DNA of 64,000 bases from an uncultured Pontibacter sp. (GCF_947499215.1 NZ_CANMNI010000003.1:620001-684000); one strand, 5' to 3'. Numbered from the stretch's first letter, positions 34,542 to 43,992 are shown. The notes: a model not told the origin generated them from the letters alone. Made by a program: numbers and translations.

Positions 34542-34569
34542 TGTCATTTCGAACTTTAGTGAGAAATCT
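34542..34569. repeat. Copy of a dispersed repeat of the TGTCATTTCGA...GAGAAATCT type
   Basis: TGTCATTTCGAAC then GAGAAATCT is recognisable as one arm of palindromic repeats often scattered between genes in Bacteroidota. The second arm is not clear here, so this is probably a decayed half-copy. Identification rests on memory of the motif, not on a search. Confidence 0.5.
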
Positions 34570-34709
34570 GAATTTAGCTCTTGTGCTTAGCTTTTAGTTA
34601 GCGACTTTTGCTATGTTATGAGAACTAAGTCCCCCTTTGAAGTCGAAGATCCCGGACTAGGGGTATGACAATCATGCACCGCTTCTCCTCCTGTTCTGAG
34701 TTGGGACAA

Positions 34710-35978
34710 TCACCCAACACACAGCAATTCCCCCAACTGTGTGGTATAGCAAGGCGACTTCTTTTCACATTTCAGCTGCCACGGGCGGGTGGTGCCCTGT
34801 GCGGCGCAGGTGACCGTGTCGCGGCCCCAGGCGCTGTTTAGTTTGTCGAGGGTATGCATGAGCCGTTGGTGCTTGTCGCGGTCCACGGTGTCGAGTAGGG
34901 AGGTCTGTACTTGGTTCTGAGGCCGCAACTCCGACACGATCACGCCGCTTTTCTTATAGCGGTAGCCTTCGCGGTAGAGCGACTGCAAGGCCAGACTGGC
35001 ATACTGCAGCAGTTCCAGTGTGCTGTTGGTGGCGGTAGGCAGGGCGATAGTTTTGCTATTGAAGTACTGTGCGTCCGCTTCCCGAAAACGGTTTGTTTCC
35101 ACAAACACTGTAATAGCTCCCGCACAGCTCTGCTGGCTGCGCAGCTTGGCGGCGCAGCGCGAAGCGTAGTTAGCCGTAGCCTCCTGCAGCTGCGACGGTT
35201 CCGTGACTGCTTTGCCAAACGAACGCGAAGTGCAGATGTGCTGCTTGTTAGGAGCCATCATTTCGAGATCTTGGCAAGGCTCACCCCGCAACTCCCGCAC
35301 GGTGCGCAGGCCCACCACGGTCAGGTGTTTCTTTACGAAGGCATCGGAGGCATTGCGCAGGTCCAAGGCGGAGTGTATGCCAAAGCCGGCCAGCTTGCGG
35401 GCATAGCGTCTGCCCACGCCCCACACGTCGCCTACCTCCGTTCGTCGAAGGGCTTCCATGATGTGCCGCTCATCTGTGAGCACCAGTACCCCGTCCGCTT
35501 TCTTAGACTTTTTCGAAAGCCGGTTAGCCAACTTGGCCAGCGTCTTGGTTGGGGCAACGCCCACCGACACCGGTATACCTGTCCATGTCCTGACGGTATG
35601 GCGTATCTCCCCGGCATACTGGTTCAGATCGCGGCCGTAGAAGTTGCCCAAGTCCATAAAAGCCTCATCGATGGAGTATACCTCTAGGTTGGGTGTGAAC
35701 TGCGCCAGTGTCTGCATCACCCGTGCCGACATGTCGCCATACAATGTGTAGTTGCTGCTGAAAACGTGTACGTTGTGTTGCTCTATTACATCTTTTACTT
35801 GAAAGGCGGGCTCACCCATTTTAATGCCTAAGGCCTTGGCCTCGTTGGACCGCGCGATGATGCAACCGTCGTTATTGGAGAGCACCACGATGGGCTTGCC
35901 CTCCAGTTTCGGGTCGAATACCCGCTCGCAGGAGGCGTAGAAATTGTTGCAGTCCACGAGGGCGAAAAGGCTAGTCAT
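34710..35978 (-). CDS. umuC: Y-family DNA polymerase, UmuC type
   Basis: 422 residues. [29 protein letters not shown] is the palm/catalytic start (Asp in VDCNNFY), with [13 protein letters not shown] carrying the second acidic pair. The helix-hairpin-helix region [16 protein letters not shown] follows, then the C-terminal little-finger and UmuC-specific tail. It performs error-prone translesion synthesis after DNA damage, normally with processed UmuD. The start codon lies inside the end of umuD (8-base overlap; GTG 35984 is an alternative), so the pair is translationally coupled. Confidence 0.94.
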   Translation of the reverse strand: MTSLFALVDCNNFYASCERVFDPKLEGKPIVVLSNNDGCIIARSNEAKALGIKMGEPAFQVKDVIEQHNVHVFSSNYTLYGDMSARVMQTLAQFTPNLEVYSIDEAFMDLGNFYGRDLNQYAGEIRHTVRTWTGIPVSVGVAPTKTLAKLANRLSKKSKKADGVLVLTDERHIMEALRRTEVGDVWGVGRRYARKLAGFGIHSALDLRNASDAFVKKHLTVVGLRTVRELRGEPCQDLEMMAPNKQHICTSRSFGKAVTEPSQLQEATANYASRCAAKLRSQQSCAGAITVFVETNRFREADAQYFNSKTIALPTATNSTLELLQYASLALQSLYREGYRYKKSGVIVSELRPQNQVQTSLLDTVDRDKHQRLMHTLDKLNSAWGRDTVTCAAQGTTRPWQLKCEKKSPCYTTQLGELLCVG

Positions 35979-36441
35979 GGCCACCGTTCACTTTGTGCAG
36001 CGACCACACCACGACGCCCCACGGTTTGAAATCCATTTCCTCCGTAATCTCCACAGGCGGGTATAGTTCGTTGGCCGGCTGCAGAAACAGGCGGGGGCCT
36101 TTCTGCAGCAGCCGCTTCACGGTGAACTCGCCGTCCACCACCCCGATGATGATGTGTCCGTGGCTCGGCTTGAGGGAGCGGTCCACCACAAGTATGTCGC
36201 CGTCGTGCAGGCGGGCGTCACGCATCGACTCGCCCCGTACCCGCAACAGATAAGTAGCGGTGGGGTTGCGGATGAGCACCTGCTGCAGATTGACTTTATC
36301 TTCTAGATAGTCCTCGGCCGGCGAGGGGAAGCCCGCCGCCACGTAACTCTGGCTGATAGGCAGGTCCAATAACTCTGATAAGTGAAGGGGTAGTATCTCA
36401 AGGCTCTCCGGCAGGGTGTTCAGGGTATGTGTTTTTTCCAT
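35971..36441 (-). CDS. umuD: UmuD/LexA-type S24 self-cleaving peptidase
   Basis: 156 residues. The likely self-cleavage site is Ala-Gly in [13 protein letters not shown] near residue 40. The catalytic Ser is in [19 protein letters not shown] and the Lys in [10 protein letters not shown], the Ser-Lys dyad of UmuD/LexA. No N-terminal DNA-binding HTH is present, so UmuD is preferred over LexA. ATG 36441 is chosen; an upstream in-frame ATG at 36510 would add an extension running through the promoter. It is expected to be induced by DNA damage together with umuC. Confidence 0.92.
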   Translation of the reverse strand: MEKTHTLNTLPESLEILPLHLSELLDLPISQSYVAAGFPSPAEDYLEDKVNLQQVLIRNPTATYLLRVRGESMRDARLHDGDILVVDRSLKPSHGHIIIGVVDGEFTVKRLLQKGPRLFLQPANELYPPVEITEEMDFKPWGVVVWSLHKVNGGHD

Positions 36442-36479
36442 AGTGCTGTCTGTTTTGGTCTCTTTCGCGACACATGCCT

Positions 36480-36510
36480 CAAATATAGGGTTTGCTAATA
36501 TATTTGGCAA
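36480..36510 (-). promoter_or_regulatory. Promoter and palindromic operator of umuDC
   Basis: On the minus strand a TTG (36510-36508) is followed 20 bases later by TATATTTG (36487-36480), matching the Bacteroidota -33/-7 pattern TTTG/TAnnTTTG. The -33 box and spacer are overlapped by TTGCYAA-N5-TTGGCAA (36492-36510 on the plus strand), a near-perfect inverted repeat in the position expected for an SOS repressor. Binding by LexA is inferred. Confidence 0.55.
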
Positions 36511-36547
36511 TATATACTAAGAATTTTAGTTTTTGGTTCTGCCTTAG

Positions 36548-36721
36548 CAGGAACTATATTGGGAGTTTGACATCTATGGTACCCACAAGCGACTAAACCA
36601 TCTCCAAGCCGATGAAGGCTTCGACAAACTCTACTTGGTGCGCTTGCTTGCGGAGGGAGGTTTTGAAGTAGTGCCTGTGCAAGCTGACCATAAGCCCGGT
36701 GTCGCAGATTCGCCTTTTTAA
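36548..36721 (+). pseudogene. Possible gene remnant (56 codons, no start)
   Basis: An open, protein-like stretch QELYWEFDIYGTHKRLNHL ... LVRLLAEGGFEVVPVQADH ... GVADSPF ends at a TAA at 36719. It begins right after an in-frame TAG and contains no start codon, so it looks like the tail of a lost gene. The family is not recognised. Confidence 0.35.
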
Positions 36722-36976
36722 CGCATGTGTGAGTTGTGTTAGTGTTTTGTGATTCAGCGTTTAATATTATTGTGTATGAAGTATCGCTGTAAGTAATGAG
36801 AGAGAATTTTCAACAGGTATAAGCAAGGGAAAGTCGTGTGTCTTAGACCGATTTTTTTATGATGCTGCCGGTATAAGTGGGTGCTGGCTTCTGCCAAAAA
36901 CAGCGACATGATTTTAATGACTCGTGTAGGTTTAAAGTGTGTGGCAAAGCATTAAATTTGGGAAATTTACGAATAC
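36722..36976. other. Intergenic region upstream of the aminotransferase
   Basis: Gene-free, AT-rich. Probably holds the aminotransferase promoter (TTTAAAGTGTGTGG and TAAATTTG just before 36961, the latter close to the TAnnTTTG box). Nothing else definite is seen. Confidence 0.45.
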
Positions 36977-38224
36977 ATGATACAACGCAGCACGCGGCTC
37001 AATGCGGTTCATTACGAACTGTGCGGGCCCATATATGAGAAGGCAAAGGAACTGGAGCAGGCAGGCCACCGCATTACCAAACTGAACATCGGGAACCCGG
37101 CTCCCTTCGGCTTTGATGCGCCGGAGGCTGTCATCCGAAGCATTATAGACAACCTGCGCCACGCACAGGGTTATTCCGATCACAAAGGCTTGCTATCGGC
37201 CCGCGAGGCCATTAAGACTTACTATGCCGCAAAAGGTATAGCGGGCATTCACACCGATGATATTTCGATCGGCAACGGCGTGAGCGAGCTGATTCTGCAT
37301 GCGGTGCAGGGATTACTCAATCCCGGCGACGAGGTGCTAGTGCCCGCGCCGGATTATCCGCTGTGGACGGCGGCAGTGCGCTTCTCAGGCGGAAAGGCGG
37401 TGCACTACCTCTGCGACGAGGCGTCGGATTGGAACCCTGATTTGAATGACATCAAAAGCAAGATTACGAGCCGCACGAAAGCTATCGTGATCATCAATCC
37501 GAATAACCCGACTGGTGCGGTGTACCCGCCGGAGCTGTTGCAGGGGCTGGTCGAGTTGGCGGCGGAACACAGGCTGGTGCTGTTTTCGGATGAGATCTAC
37601 GACAGGATTCTCTATGATGAAGTGGAATTCCGCTCCACGGCCACCTTTTCTGATGACGTGCTGACGGTGACTTTCAGCGGGCTGTCCAAAAACTACTTGG
37701 CGGCCGGTTTCCGGGCGGGCTGGATGCTGGTGAGCGGCAACAAGGCAAAGGCCAAAAGCTACATAGACGGCCTGAATACGATGGCGAGCCTGCGGGTGTG
37801 CAGCAATGTGCCAGCGCAGTTTGCCATAGAGGCCGCCTTGGAAGGACCGCAGCAGATGGAGGAACTCGTGCTGCCCACCGGCAGACTCCGGCAGCAGCGC
37901 GACCTTTGCTATGATAAGCTGGTTGCCATACCCGGTATTAGCTGTGTCAAACCCAAGGGGGCTTTTTATCTTTTCCCGAAAATAGATGTCAAAAAGTACG
38001 GTATAAAGGATGATCAGGCATTTGTGCTGGATTTCCTGCGGGAGCAGCATGTGCTGTTGGTGCAGGGCAGTGGCTTTAATTGGCCGCAGCCGGACCACTT
38101 CCGCATCGTATACCTGCCGGAACTCGAGGAGCTGAGCCTGACCATGGATAAACTGGCGCTATTCTTGGCAAATTATCAGGGAAATGGTGCGGTAGCCGAA
38201 AGGAAGGTAGTAGCGACAATGTAA
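36977..38224 (+). CDS. PLP-dependent aminotransferase, alanine aminotransferase-like (class I/II)
   Basis: 415 residues. Close to AlaA: start STRLNAVHYELCGPIYEKAKELEQ, substrate region NIGNPAPFGFDAPE, VINPNNPTGAV (PLP ring Asn), FSDEIYDRILYD (Asp) and TFSGLSKNYLAAGFRAGW (Schiff-base Lys). AlaA makes alanine from pyruvate and glutamate. The match to AlaA in the N-terminal block and in overall length is good, but other amino-donor use is possible. It ends at a long-stem terminator. Confidence 0.9.
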   Translation: MIQRSTRLNAVHYELCGPIYEKAKELEQAGHRITKLNIGNPAPFGFDAPEAVIRSIIDNLRHAQGYSDHKGLLSAREAIKTYYAAKGIAGIHTDDISIGNGVSELILHAVQGLLNPGDEVLVPAPDYPLWTAAVRFSGGKAVHYLCDEASDWNPDLNDIKSKITSRTKAIVIINPNNPTGAVYPPELLQGLVELAAEHRLVLFSDEIYDRILYDEVEFRSTATFSDDVLTVTFSGLSKNYLAAGFRAGWMLVSGNKAKAKSYIDGLNTMASLRVCSNVPAQFAIEAALEGPQQMEELVLPTGRLRQQRDLCYDKLVAIPGISCVKPKGAFYLFPKIDVKKYGIKDDQAFVLDFLREQHVLLVQGSGFNWPQPDHFRIVYLPELEELSLTMDKLALFLANYQGNGAVAERKVVATM

Positions 38225-38234
38225 GCGCCAGAAG

Positions 38235-38287
38235 CCCCATAAAACAGGAAGGGCTCCCAACAAGGGAGCCTTTCCTGTTTTATGGGG
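38235..38287. terminator. Bidirectional long-stem terminator
   Basis: A 24-bp stem (38235-38258 with 38264-38287, one G-T pair) with a 5-base loop between two convergent genes. Confidence 0.9.
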
Positions 38288-38303
38288 GATGAGCTATTCA
38301 AGC

Positions 38304-39554
38304 CTATTCTATCAAGCAAGCCTCTTTTTGATAGGCTTTCAAATCTTCTAAAAGTGGGATCAGGCGGTCGATGGTCACATGGTCCATTACCACAACTTTG
38401 TACCAGTTGGCCTCATGGTGGTTGTCCGGCACAAGGCCATACTTGCTGGCGACTCCTTTGTTAAGGTGCTCGCTACGCATGGTAATGATGTTTGAATAAG
38501 GGTTGCGGTAGTAAGCTATACCTGCTTTGTCCAGTTCGCCGGCCAACCAAGCGGCGCGGTTGAGCAGGGTAGTAGTCTTCTCTTCCCAGCCGTAGCGCCC
38601 GTAGGTCATCAGAATCATCCAAACGGCGATGGCGTTGGCACCAGAGCGGCTACCGATCAGGGTAAAGTCCTCGCCCTCCACGTAGCTGGCCTCCTTGGTG
38701 TTGGCGTGCTGCATAAAGCCTTTCCGGATCAGGAAGATGCCCGTGCCGTAAGGTGCCTGCACCATCTTGTGCGCATCCAAGGTCACGGAGGTGATGTGCT
38801 TATTTTGGAAGTTGAGCGTGTTGTCCGGGTTGGTGAAAGGGTAGATGAAGCCTCCGAAAGCCGCATCCACGTGTATCATAAACCGGCAGTCATTGGCTTC
38901 AAGCGTAGCTGCATATACCTCTGCGTTATCCACTGAGCCAAACATGGTTGTCATCATATTGGCCACCACAATAAAGTGGCTCTTGCCCTTTGCTTTCTGC
39001 GTCGCGATTACCTCTTGCAGGTGCTCCTCATCAATGGCGCGGGTTGCCTCGTCCACCTGTACCATGGCGATGGCGAGGTCAAACACATTAGCTGCTTTGC
39101 TCATGGAGTAGTGGCTATCGCGGGAGCAGAGGATGCAGATGCTGTCGTTGCGTACGCCCTCGTGATTGCGGAAGTAGTTGCGGTAGATCCAAATCGCCTG
39201 CAAATTAGCCTCGGTGCCACCCGCCGCCACGTAGCCGTCACAACTGTCCGGCTCGGCTTTCAGGATCTGCTCAGCGCACAGCCCGATCAGTTCCCGCTCG
39301 ATCTGGTGTGTGCCTCTGAAAAAAGACTCTGAAGCCCCTAAGGTATGGCAGCCGATATGGTTTGGGTTGTGGATGAGCGCGGTCAGGAAAGGGGCGTCTT
39401 TCAAGAAAGGGGCATCCTGATAAAACACTTTGTTGTCGAGGTGCGAGCCTGGTACGCCTAGTATGTTCTCCTCATAAAAGTTGATGTTCTCTTCCAGCGC
39501 ATTGAATACGATGGTTCGGATCGTGTCCTTACTCAGTTTAGTCCACTGTTGCAT
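38304..39554 (-). CDS. Group II PLP-dependent amino acid decarboxylase
   Basis: 416 residues. Motifs: GYVAAGGTEANLQAIW (phosphate loop), SRDSHYSMSKAA (His stacking on PLP), MIHVDAAFGGFIYPF (PLP-binding Asp) and SVTLDAHKMVQAPYGTG (Schiff-base Lys). This is the glutamate/aspartate/tyrosine/histidine decarboxylase superfamily (MfnA, PanP-like). Which amino acid is used cannot be told; a biosynthetic aspartate 1-decarboxylase is one option. It is a single-gene unit facing the aminotransferase. Confidence 0.88.
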   Translation of the reverse strand: MQQWTKLSKDTIRTIVFNALEENINFYEENILGVPGSHLDNKVFYQDAPFLKDAPFLTALIHNPNHIGCHTLGASESFFRGTHQIERELIGLCAEQILKAEPDSCDGYVAAGGTEANLQAIWIYRNYFRNHEGVRNDSICILCSRDSHYSMSKAANVFDLAIAMVQVDEATRAIDEEHLQEVIATQKAKGKSHFIVVANMMTTMFGSVDNAEVYAATLEANDCRFMIHVDAAFGGFIYPFTNPDNTLNFQNKHITSVTLDAHKMVQAPYGTGIFLIRKGFMQHANTKEASYVEGEDFTLIGSRSGANAIAVWMILMTYGRYGWEEKTTTLLNRAAWLAGELDKAGIAYYRNPYSNIITMRSEHLNKGVASKYGLVPDNHHEANWYKVVVMDHVTIDRLIPLLEDLKAYQKEACLIE

Positions 39555-39853
39555 AAGTGTAAGCAGAATTAATCAAAAAATAACGGGTTAGCTAATAAAG
39601 TACACCCACGTGCTTTAGGACAGGCAATTTACGACATTTAAAAGACATGCTCCATGAGAACATCTTCCCGCCTAAGCTGTTCAAGCTGCGAGTTACGTTC
39701 CTTCGCGGGCAAAAACAATGATTAAAATCACTGCCTAAGTGATGAAAGTCACTTAAAAAAATTAGCAAGTGAACTAAACAGGGCTTTACTTTGTGGCGTT
39801 ATAGTATTACTATTGTACCGAGTTCTAAACCTATTAATTGAAGAAGATTCGCT
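39555..39853. other. Divergent promoter region
   Basis: About 300 gene-free bases between the decarboxylase and sulP starts. The stretch 39718-39750 contains CACTGCCTAAGTGATGAAAGTCACTT, with short inverted segments CACTGCC... and AGTGA/TCACT (about 39740-39755). A regulator site is possible. No clear consensus promoter is seen. Confidence 0.4.
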
Positions 39854-41419
39854 ATGGTTACCTTTAAAGAGTTGAAAAATGATTTACCGGCGGGTATCGT
39901 CGTGTTTCTGGTGGCGGTGCCGCTGTGCCTTGGAATTGCCATGGCCTCCGGCGCTCCTCTGTTCTCCGGTATTATTGCCGGTTTCGTCGGAGGTATAGTC
40001 GTAACACTCATCAGTGGTTCGCAACTGGGCGTAAGTGGTCCGGCGGCTGGTTTGGCCGTAATCGTGCTGCACGCCATCGAGGGATTGGGTAGCTATGAGG
40101 TGTTTTTGTCTGCAGTCGTGCTGGCGGGTGTCATCCAATTGGCTCTGGGCTTTCTGAAAGCGGGTACTATTGGTTACTATTTCCCGTCCTCCGTTATCAA
40201 AGGTATGCTCTCAGGTATCGGCGTCATCATCATCCTGAAGCAGATTCCGCATGCCTTCGGTTATGACGAGAGCTACGAAGGCAGCCTACACTTCATGGAG
40301 CCTGACGGCGATACCACTTTCTCCCTGCTGTTCGAATCCCTGCGCTACATAACGCCGGCGGCTGTTATTATCAGCGGACTATCGCTCTTTATCCTGATCT
40401 TCTGGGATATGGTACTGTCCAAGAAAGGCAAGATTTTCCAAATCATACAGGGGCCTTTGGTAGTCGTAGTATTGGGCATCATACTCAACTTGGTTTTCCT
40501 GAATGCTTTTCCGGAGATGGCCTTGCGTGCAAACCACTTGGTGGAACTGCCGGTGGCAACGAGTTTGGGCGGCTTCTTCCAGCAATTCACCACGCCTGAC
40601 TTCAGCCGTATCCTGACGTACGATGTGCTGTTTTTGGCAGGCACACTGGCCATCGTAGCCAGTTTAGAGACGCTTCTTTGCCTCGAGGCAACCGATAAAC
40701 TAGACCCGCAAAAGCGTATCAGTCCGGCTAACCGCGAACTTAAGGCACAGGGTGTCGGTAACATTGTGTCGGGCCTGATCGGCGGTCTGCCTATTACGCA
40801 GGTAATCGTTCGCAGCTCGGCCAACATTCAGTCTGGTGGCCGCACCAAGCTGTCGGCTCTTATCCACGGTGTGCTTATTCTGGTCAGCGTCATCGCCATA
40901 CCAGGCGTGTTGAACCTGATTCCGCTGGCTTCCTTGGCCGCCATCCTGTTGGTGGTGGGGTATAAGCTTGCCAAGCCGGCTTTGTTTATGGGCATGTACC
41001 GTGGCGGTTGGAACCAGTTCCTGCCTTTCGTGGTAACCGTGTTGGCGATCGTTTTCACCGACCTGCTCACCGGCATCGGCATCGGCATGGTGGTAGGGAT
41101 CTTCTTTATCCTCAAAAACAGTTACCAAGTATCGCATACGCTACAGAAAGAGAAGACTCCGGCAGGCAAAGACAAGTACCGCATTGTTCTGGCCGAGGAG
41201 GTGACCTTCCTGAACAAAGGCAATATTCTGCAAGAACTTCGCAAGGTGCCGAAGGGCTCTGAACTGGAGATAGACATGTCCCGCTCAGCCGTGGTGGACC
41301 CTGACGTGCTGGAACTCATTGAGAACTATAAGGAAACGGCCCACAGCAACGACATCAACCTGAAGATAAAAAGCACGGCTGAGGACGAGAAGCTTGAATA
41401 CGAAGGTGTGAAGTTTTAA
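39854..41419 (+). CDS. SulP-family anion transporter with C-terminal STAS domain
   Basis: 521 residues. About 12 TM helices; N-terminal DLPAGIVVFLVAVPLCLGIAMASGAP is the SulP start, and GLPITQVIVRSSANIQSGGRTKLSAL is the conserved substrate loop. A STAS domain follows from about 430 (EVTFLNKGNILQELRKVP). SulP proteins exchange sulfate, bicarbonate or other anions. The directly following beta-carbonic anhydrase gene argues for bicarbonate (BicA-like). Gap to the next gene is 65 bases, so they are likely one operon. Confidence 0.9.
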   Translation: MVTFKELKNDLPAGIVVFLVAVPLCLGIAMASGAPLFSGIIAGFVGGIVVTLISGSQLGVSGPAAGLAVIVLHAIEGLGSYEVFLSAVVLAGVIQLALGFLKAGTIGYYFPSSVIKGMLSGIGVIIILKQIPHAFGYDESYEGSLHFMEPDGDTTFSLLFESLRYITPAAVIISGLSLFILIFWDMVLSKKGKIFQIIQGPLVVVVLGIILNLVFLNAFPEMALRANHLVELPVATSLGGFFQQFTTPDFSRILTYDVLFLAGTLAIVASLETLLCLEATDKLDPQKRISPANRELKAQGVGNIVSGLIGGLPITQVIVRSSANIQSGGRTKLSALIHGVLILVSVIAIPGVLNLIPLASLAAILLVVGYKLAKPALFMGMYRGGWNQFLPFVVTVLAIVFTDLLTGIGIGMVVGIFFILKNSYQVSHTLQKEKTPAGKDKYRIVLAEEVTFLNKGNILQELRKVPKGSELEIDMSRSAVVDPDVLELIENYKETAHSNDINLKIKSTAEDEKLEYEGVKF

Positions 41420-41484
41420 GAATAGACGGCCTATGGGCTAATTTTAAGAAAGTATTATCCATTGATTAAAAAATATTTAAAACC

Positions 41485-42156
41485 ATGAGAACACAGAACA
41501 AAGAGACACAGTCAGAGCTGACGCCACAGCGCGCAAAAGAAATCCTACTGGAAGGCAACAAGCGCTTTGTGAGTAACTTGAAAGTAAACCGTAACCTGCT
41601 GCAGCAGGTAAACGAAACGTCGGAAGGCCAATTCCCTTTTGCTATCGTATTAAGCTGCATCGACTCCCGCACATCGGCTGAGCTGATCTTCGACCAAGGC
41701 TTGGGTGACATCTTTAGCGCCCGTATTGCCGGTAACATTGTGAACGAGGATATACTGGGTAGCATGGAATTTGCCTGCAAGGTGGCTGGTTCTAAACTGG
41801 TTGTCGTGCTGGGGCACAGTAAGTGCGGTGCCATTAAAGGAGCCTGTGACCATGTGGAGATGGGCAACCTGAGCACATTGCTTCACAAGATAGAGCCGGC
41901 TGTGAGCGCTGTGGAATACGAAGGCGACAGAAGCTCTAAGAACGGTGAGTTTGTGGAGAAAGTAGCCGAAACCAATGTGGTGTGGACCGTGGGCGAGATT
42001 AAGAAAAACAGCCCGATCCTTCGCGAAATGATAGAAAAAGGCGAGATTGGCATCGTGGGCGGAATGTACGACGTAGAAACCGGTGTTGTGACGTTCTATG
42101 ATAACGTTGAAAATATGACTGAAACGCTGCATGAGGAACTTGCTAGCAAATATTAA
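41485..42156 (+). CDS. Beta-class carbonic anhydrase
   Basis: 223 residues. Zinc ligands and active site: SCIDSRTSAELIFDQGLGDIFSARIAGN (Cys and Asp-Arg dyad), GSMEFACKVAGSKLVVVLGHSKCGAIKGACD (His and Cys). It interconverts CO2 and bicarbonate in the cytoplasm. With the SulP transporter it forms a bicarbonate supply unit; no Rubisco is expected in this organism, so anaplerotic carboxylation is the likely use. The next gene starts within its last 26 bases. Confidence 0.94.
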   Translation: MRTQNKETQSELTPQRAKEILLEGNKRFVSNLKVNRNLLQQVNETSEGQFPFAIVLSCIDSRTSAELIFDQGLGDIFSARIAGNIVNEDILGSMEFACKVAGSKLVVVLGHSKCGAIKGACDHVEMGNLSTLLHKIEPAVSAVEYEGDRSSKNGEFVEKVAETNVVWTVGEIKKNSPILREMIEKGEIGIVGGMYDVETGVVTFYDNVENMTETLHEELASKY

Positions 42157-42811
42157 AATCAGAGTAGAGGAGAAGGTATACCTCAAAGACCCGGAATCAT
42201 CAGATAAAGGCCGTGATATTATCAAGCACGGCATCTTTCTGATCGATGAACTGGGGCTGGAGGCCTTCACCTTTAAAAAACTGGCCGAGCGCATTGGCAC
42301 TACCGAGGCGACGATTTACAGGTACTTCGAGAGTAAGCACATGCTGCTCTCTTACCTGATTTCGTGGTACTGGAACTGGCTGGAATACCGGCTGGTGTTC
42401 GCTACCAACAACATCGCTTCGGCTGAAGCTCGCTTGAAAATTGCCATCAGAATTCTGTCGGGGCGCATTGAGAAAGATATGGATTTTGAGCATATCGACG
42501 AGGTAACCCTACAGCGCATTGTCGTGGCCGAGTCGGCCAAGGCCTATCTGACGAAGGAAGTGGATGCCAACAACAAGGAGGGCTTCTTCCTAAGTTATAA
42601 GCGCCTGTGCAAGCGAATAGCCGAGATCGTGCACGAGATCAATCCGGATTATAAATATCCTGCTTCTTTGGTTTCTACCATAGCGGAGAGTGCGCATTAT
42701 CAGAAGTTCTTTGCACTTCACCTGCCTTCGTTGACGAACATACACGAAGATGGCGGCAGTGAGCTGGAAGATTTTCTGACGCATATGGTGTTTAAGGCCA
42801 TCGAGAAATAA
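42131..42811 (+). CDS. TetR/AcrR family transcriptional regulator
   Basis: 226 residues. The N-terminal HTH is KHGIFLIDELGLEAFTFKKLAERIGTTEATIYRYFESKHMLLSYL (about residues 31-75), a typical TetR DNA-binding domain, followed by an all-helical ligand domain. The first 25 residues are extra compared with the family. Its start overlaps the carbonic anhydrase end by 26 bases, so it is part of the same operon and may autoregulate it. The ligand is unknown. Confidence 0.9.
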   Translation: MRNLLANIKIRVEEKVYLKDPESSDKGRDIIKHGIFLIDELGLEAFTFKKLAERIGTTEATIYRYFESKHMLLSYLISWYWNWLEYRLVFATNNIASAEARLKIAIRILSGRIEKDMDFEHIDEVTLQRIVVAESAKAYLTKEVDANNKEGFFLSYKRLCKRIAEIVHEINPDYKYPASLVSTIAESAHYQKFFALHLPSLTNIHEDGGSELEDFLTHMVFKAIEK

Positions 42812-42832
42812 GCAACTGTATTGTACTGTTGT

Positions 42833-42875
42833 AAAGGATGATATTGGCGACAGAGCCGGTATCATCCTTTTTTCA
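42833..42875 (+). terminator. Intrinsic terminator after the SulP/CA/TetR operon
   Basis: Stem AAAGGATGATA/TATCATCCTTT (42833-42843 with 42860-42870) with inner TGGC/GCCG-type pairing, followed by TTTTTC. Confidence 0.9.
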
Positions 42876-42955
42876 TTTAGGCCACTTTATACAAATAAAA
42901 CCATAACCCCTAAGGCCGGTTTTCCATACACTAATAGGTATAAGAAACAGAGCCT

Positions 42956-43972
42956 ATGAAAACCAAGAGCATTTTATTGAAGAGCCGTCCGCAGGGCATG
43001 CCGACGGAGGAGAACTTTGAGTTTAAGGAAGAAGAGCTTCCCGGGCTGCAGGAGGGACAACTGTTGCTAAAGGCGCTTTACGTATCAGTGGACCCCTACA
43101 TGCGTGGCCGCATGAGCGAGGCTAAGTCCTATGTGGCACCCTATAATCTGAACGAGCCGATTATGGGAGGCGTGGTGGCGGAGGTCATGGAAAGCCGAAA
43201 CGACAGGTATGAGACCGGAGCCGTGGTGCTGGGCAATCTGCCGTGGCAAACCCATAGCATCTCCGATGGAAAAGGCCTCAGCCCGCTGGACCCGGATTTA
43301 GCACCACTGAGCTACCACTTAGGTATACTGGGTATGCCGGGTATGACAGCCTATTGCGGTCTGCTGTATATCGGAGAACCGAAGGAGGGAGAGACAGTGG
43401 TCGTATCCGGAGCGGCTGGCGCAGTGGGCACCGTGGTCGGGCAGATCGCCAAACTCAAAGGCTGCCGCGTGATCGGTATAGCCGGCTCTGATGACAAGAC
43501 AGCTTATCTGAAGAATGAGCTGGGCTTTGACGAAGCCATCAATTACAAAACCACGGATAATATGCGCGAAGCACTGTCAGGCGCCTGCCCTGATGGGGTG
43601 GATATCTATTTCGACAACGTGGGCGGGGAAATATCGGATGCCGTCTATACCTTGCTAAACAAATTCGCCCGCATCGCGGTTTGTGGACAGATCGCGCTGT
43701 ACAATGCTACCTCAGTTCCGACCGGTCCACGGGTGGAACCTATCCTGTTGAAGCAGAGCGCTTTGATGAAGGGTTTTATCGTAAGCGACTATTCAGCGCG
43801 TTTCCCAGAAGCAGCCACCGAGCTGGTAAGCTGGCTAAAAGCTGGTAAATTGCAGTACGAGGAGCATATAGTCGAAGGCTTCGATCAGCTGCCACAGGCT
43901 TTCTTCGGCTTGTTTAAAGGAGAGAACACCGGCAAACAACTTGTGAAAGTGGCAGATTATAACACGAACTAA
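42956..43972 (+). CDS. NADP-dependent MDR oxidoreductase, CurA/leukotriene B4 dehydrogenase-like
   Basis: 338 residues, zinc-independent medium-chain dehydrogenase/reductase. ALYVSVDPYMRGRM is the family signature, GMPGMTAYCGLLYIG is a conserved turn, VVVSGAAGAVGTVVGQIAKLKGC is the NADP-binding Rossmann loop, and DIYFDNVGG follows. It reduces activated C=C bonds of enones or aldehydes, and so is likely a detoxification enzyme. The Fe-alcohol dehydrogenase gene follows after 20 bases, a plausible two-gene aldehyde/enone detoxification unit. Confidence 0.92.
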   Translation: MKTKSILLKSRPQGMPTEENFEFKEEELPGLQEGQLLLKALYVSVDPYMRGRMSEAKSYVAPYNLNEPIMGGVVAEVMESRNDRYETGAVVLGNLPWQTHSISDGKGLSPLDPDLAPLSYHLGILGMPGMTAYCGLLYIGEPKEGETVVVSGAAGAVGTVVGQIAKLKGCRVIGIAGSDDKTAYLKNELGFDEAINYKTTDNMREALSGACPDGVDIYFDNVGGEISDAVYTLLNKFARIAVCGQIALYNATSVPTGPRVEPILLKQSALMKGFIVSDYSARFPEAATELVSWLKAGKLQYEEHIVEGFDQLPQAFFGLFKGENTGKQLVKVADYNTN

Positions 43973-43992
43973 TCAGTACATTTTAAATTTCT

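Noticed and set aside
34911..35687. 258-codon plus-strand frame opposite umuC
   Set aside because: Antisense shadow of a clear Y-family polymerase gene.
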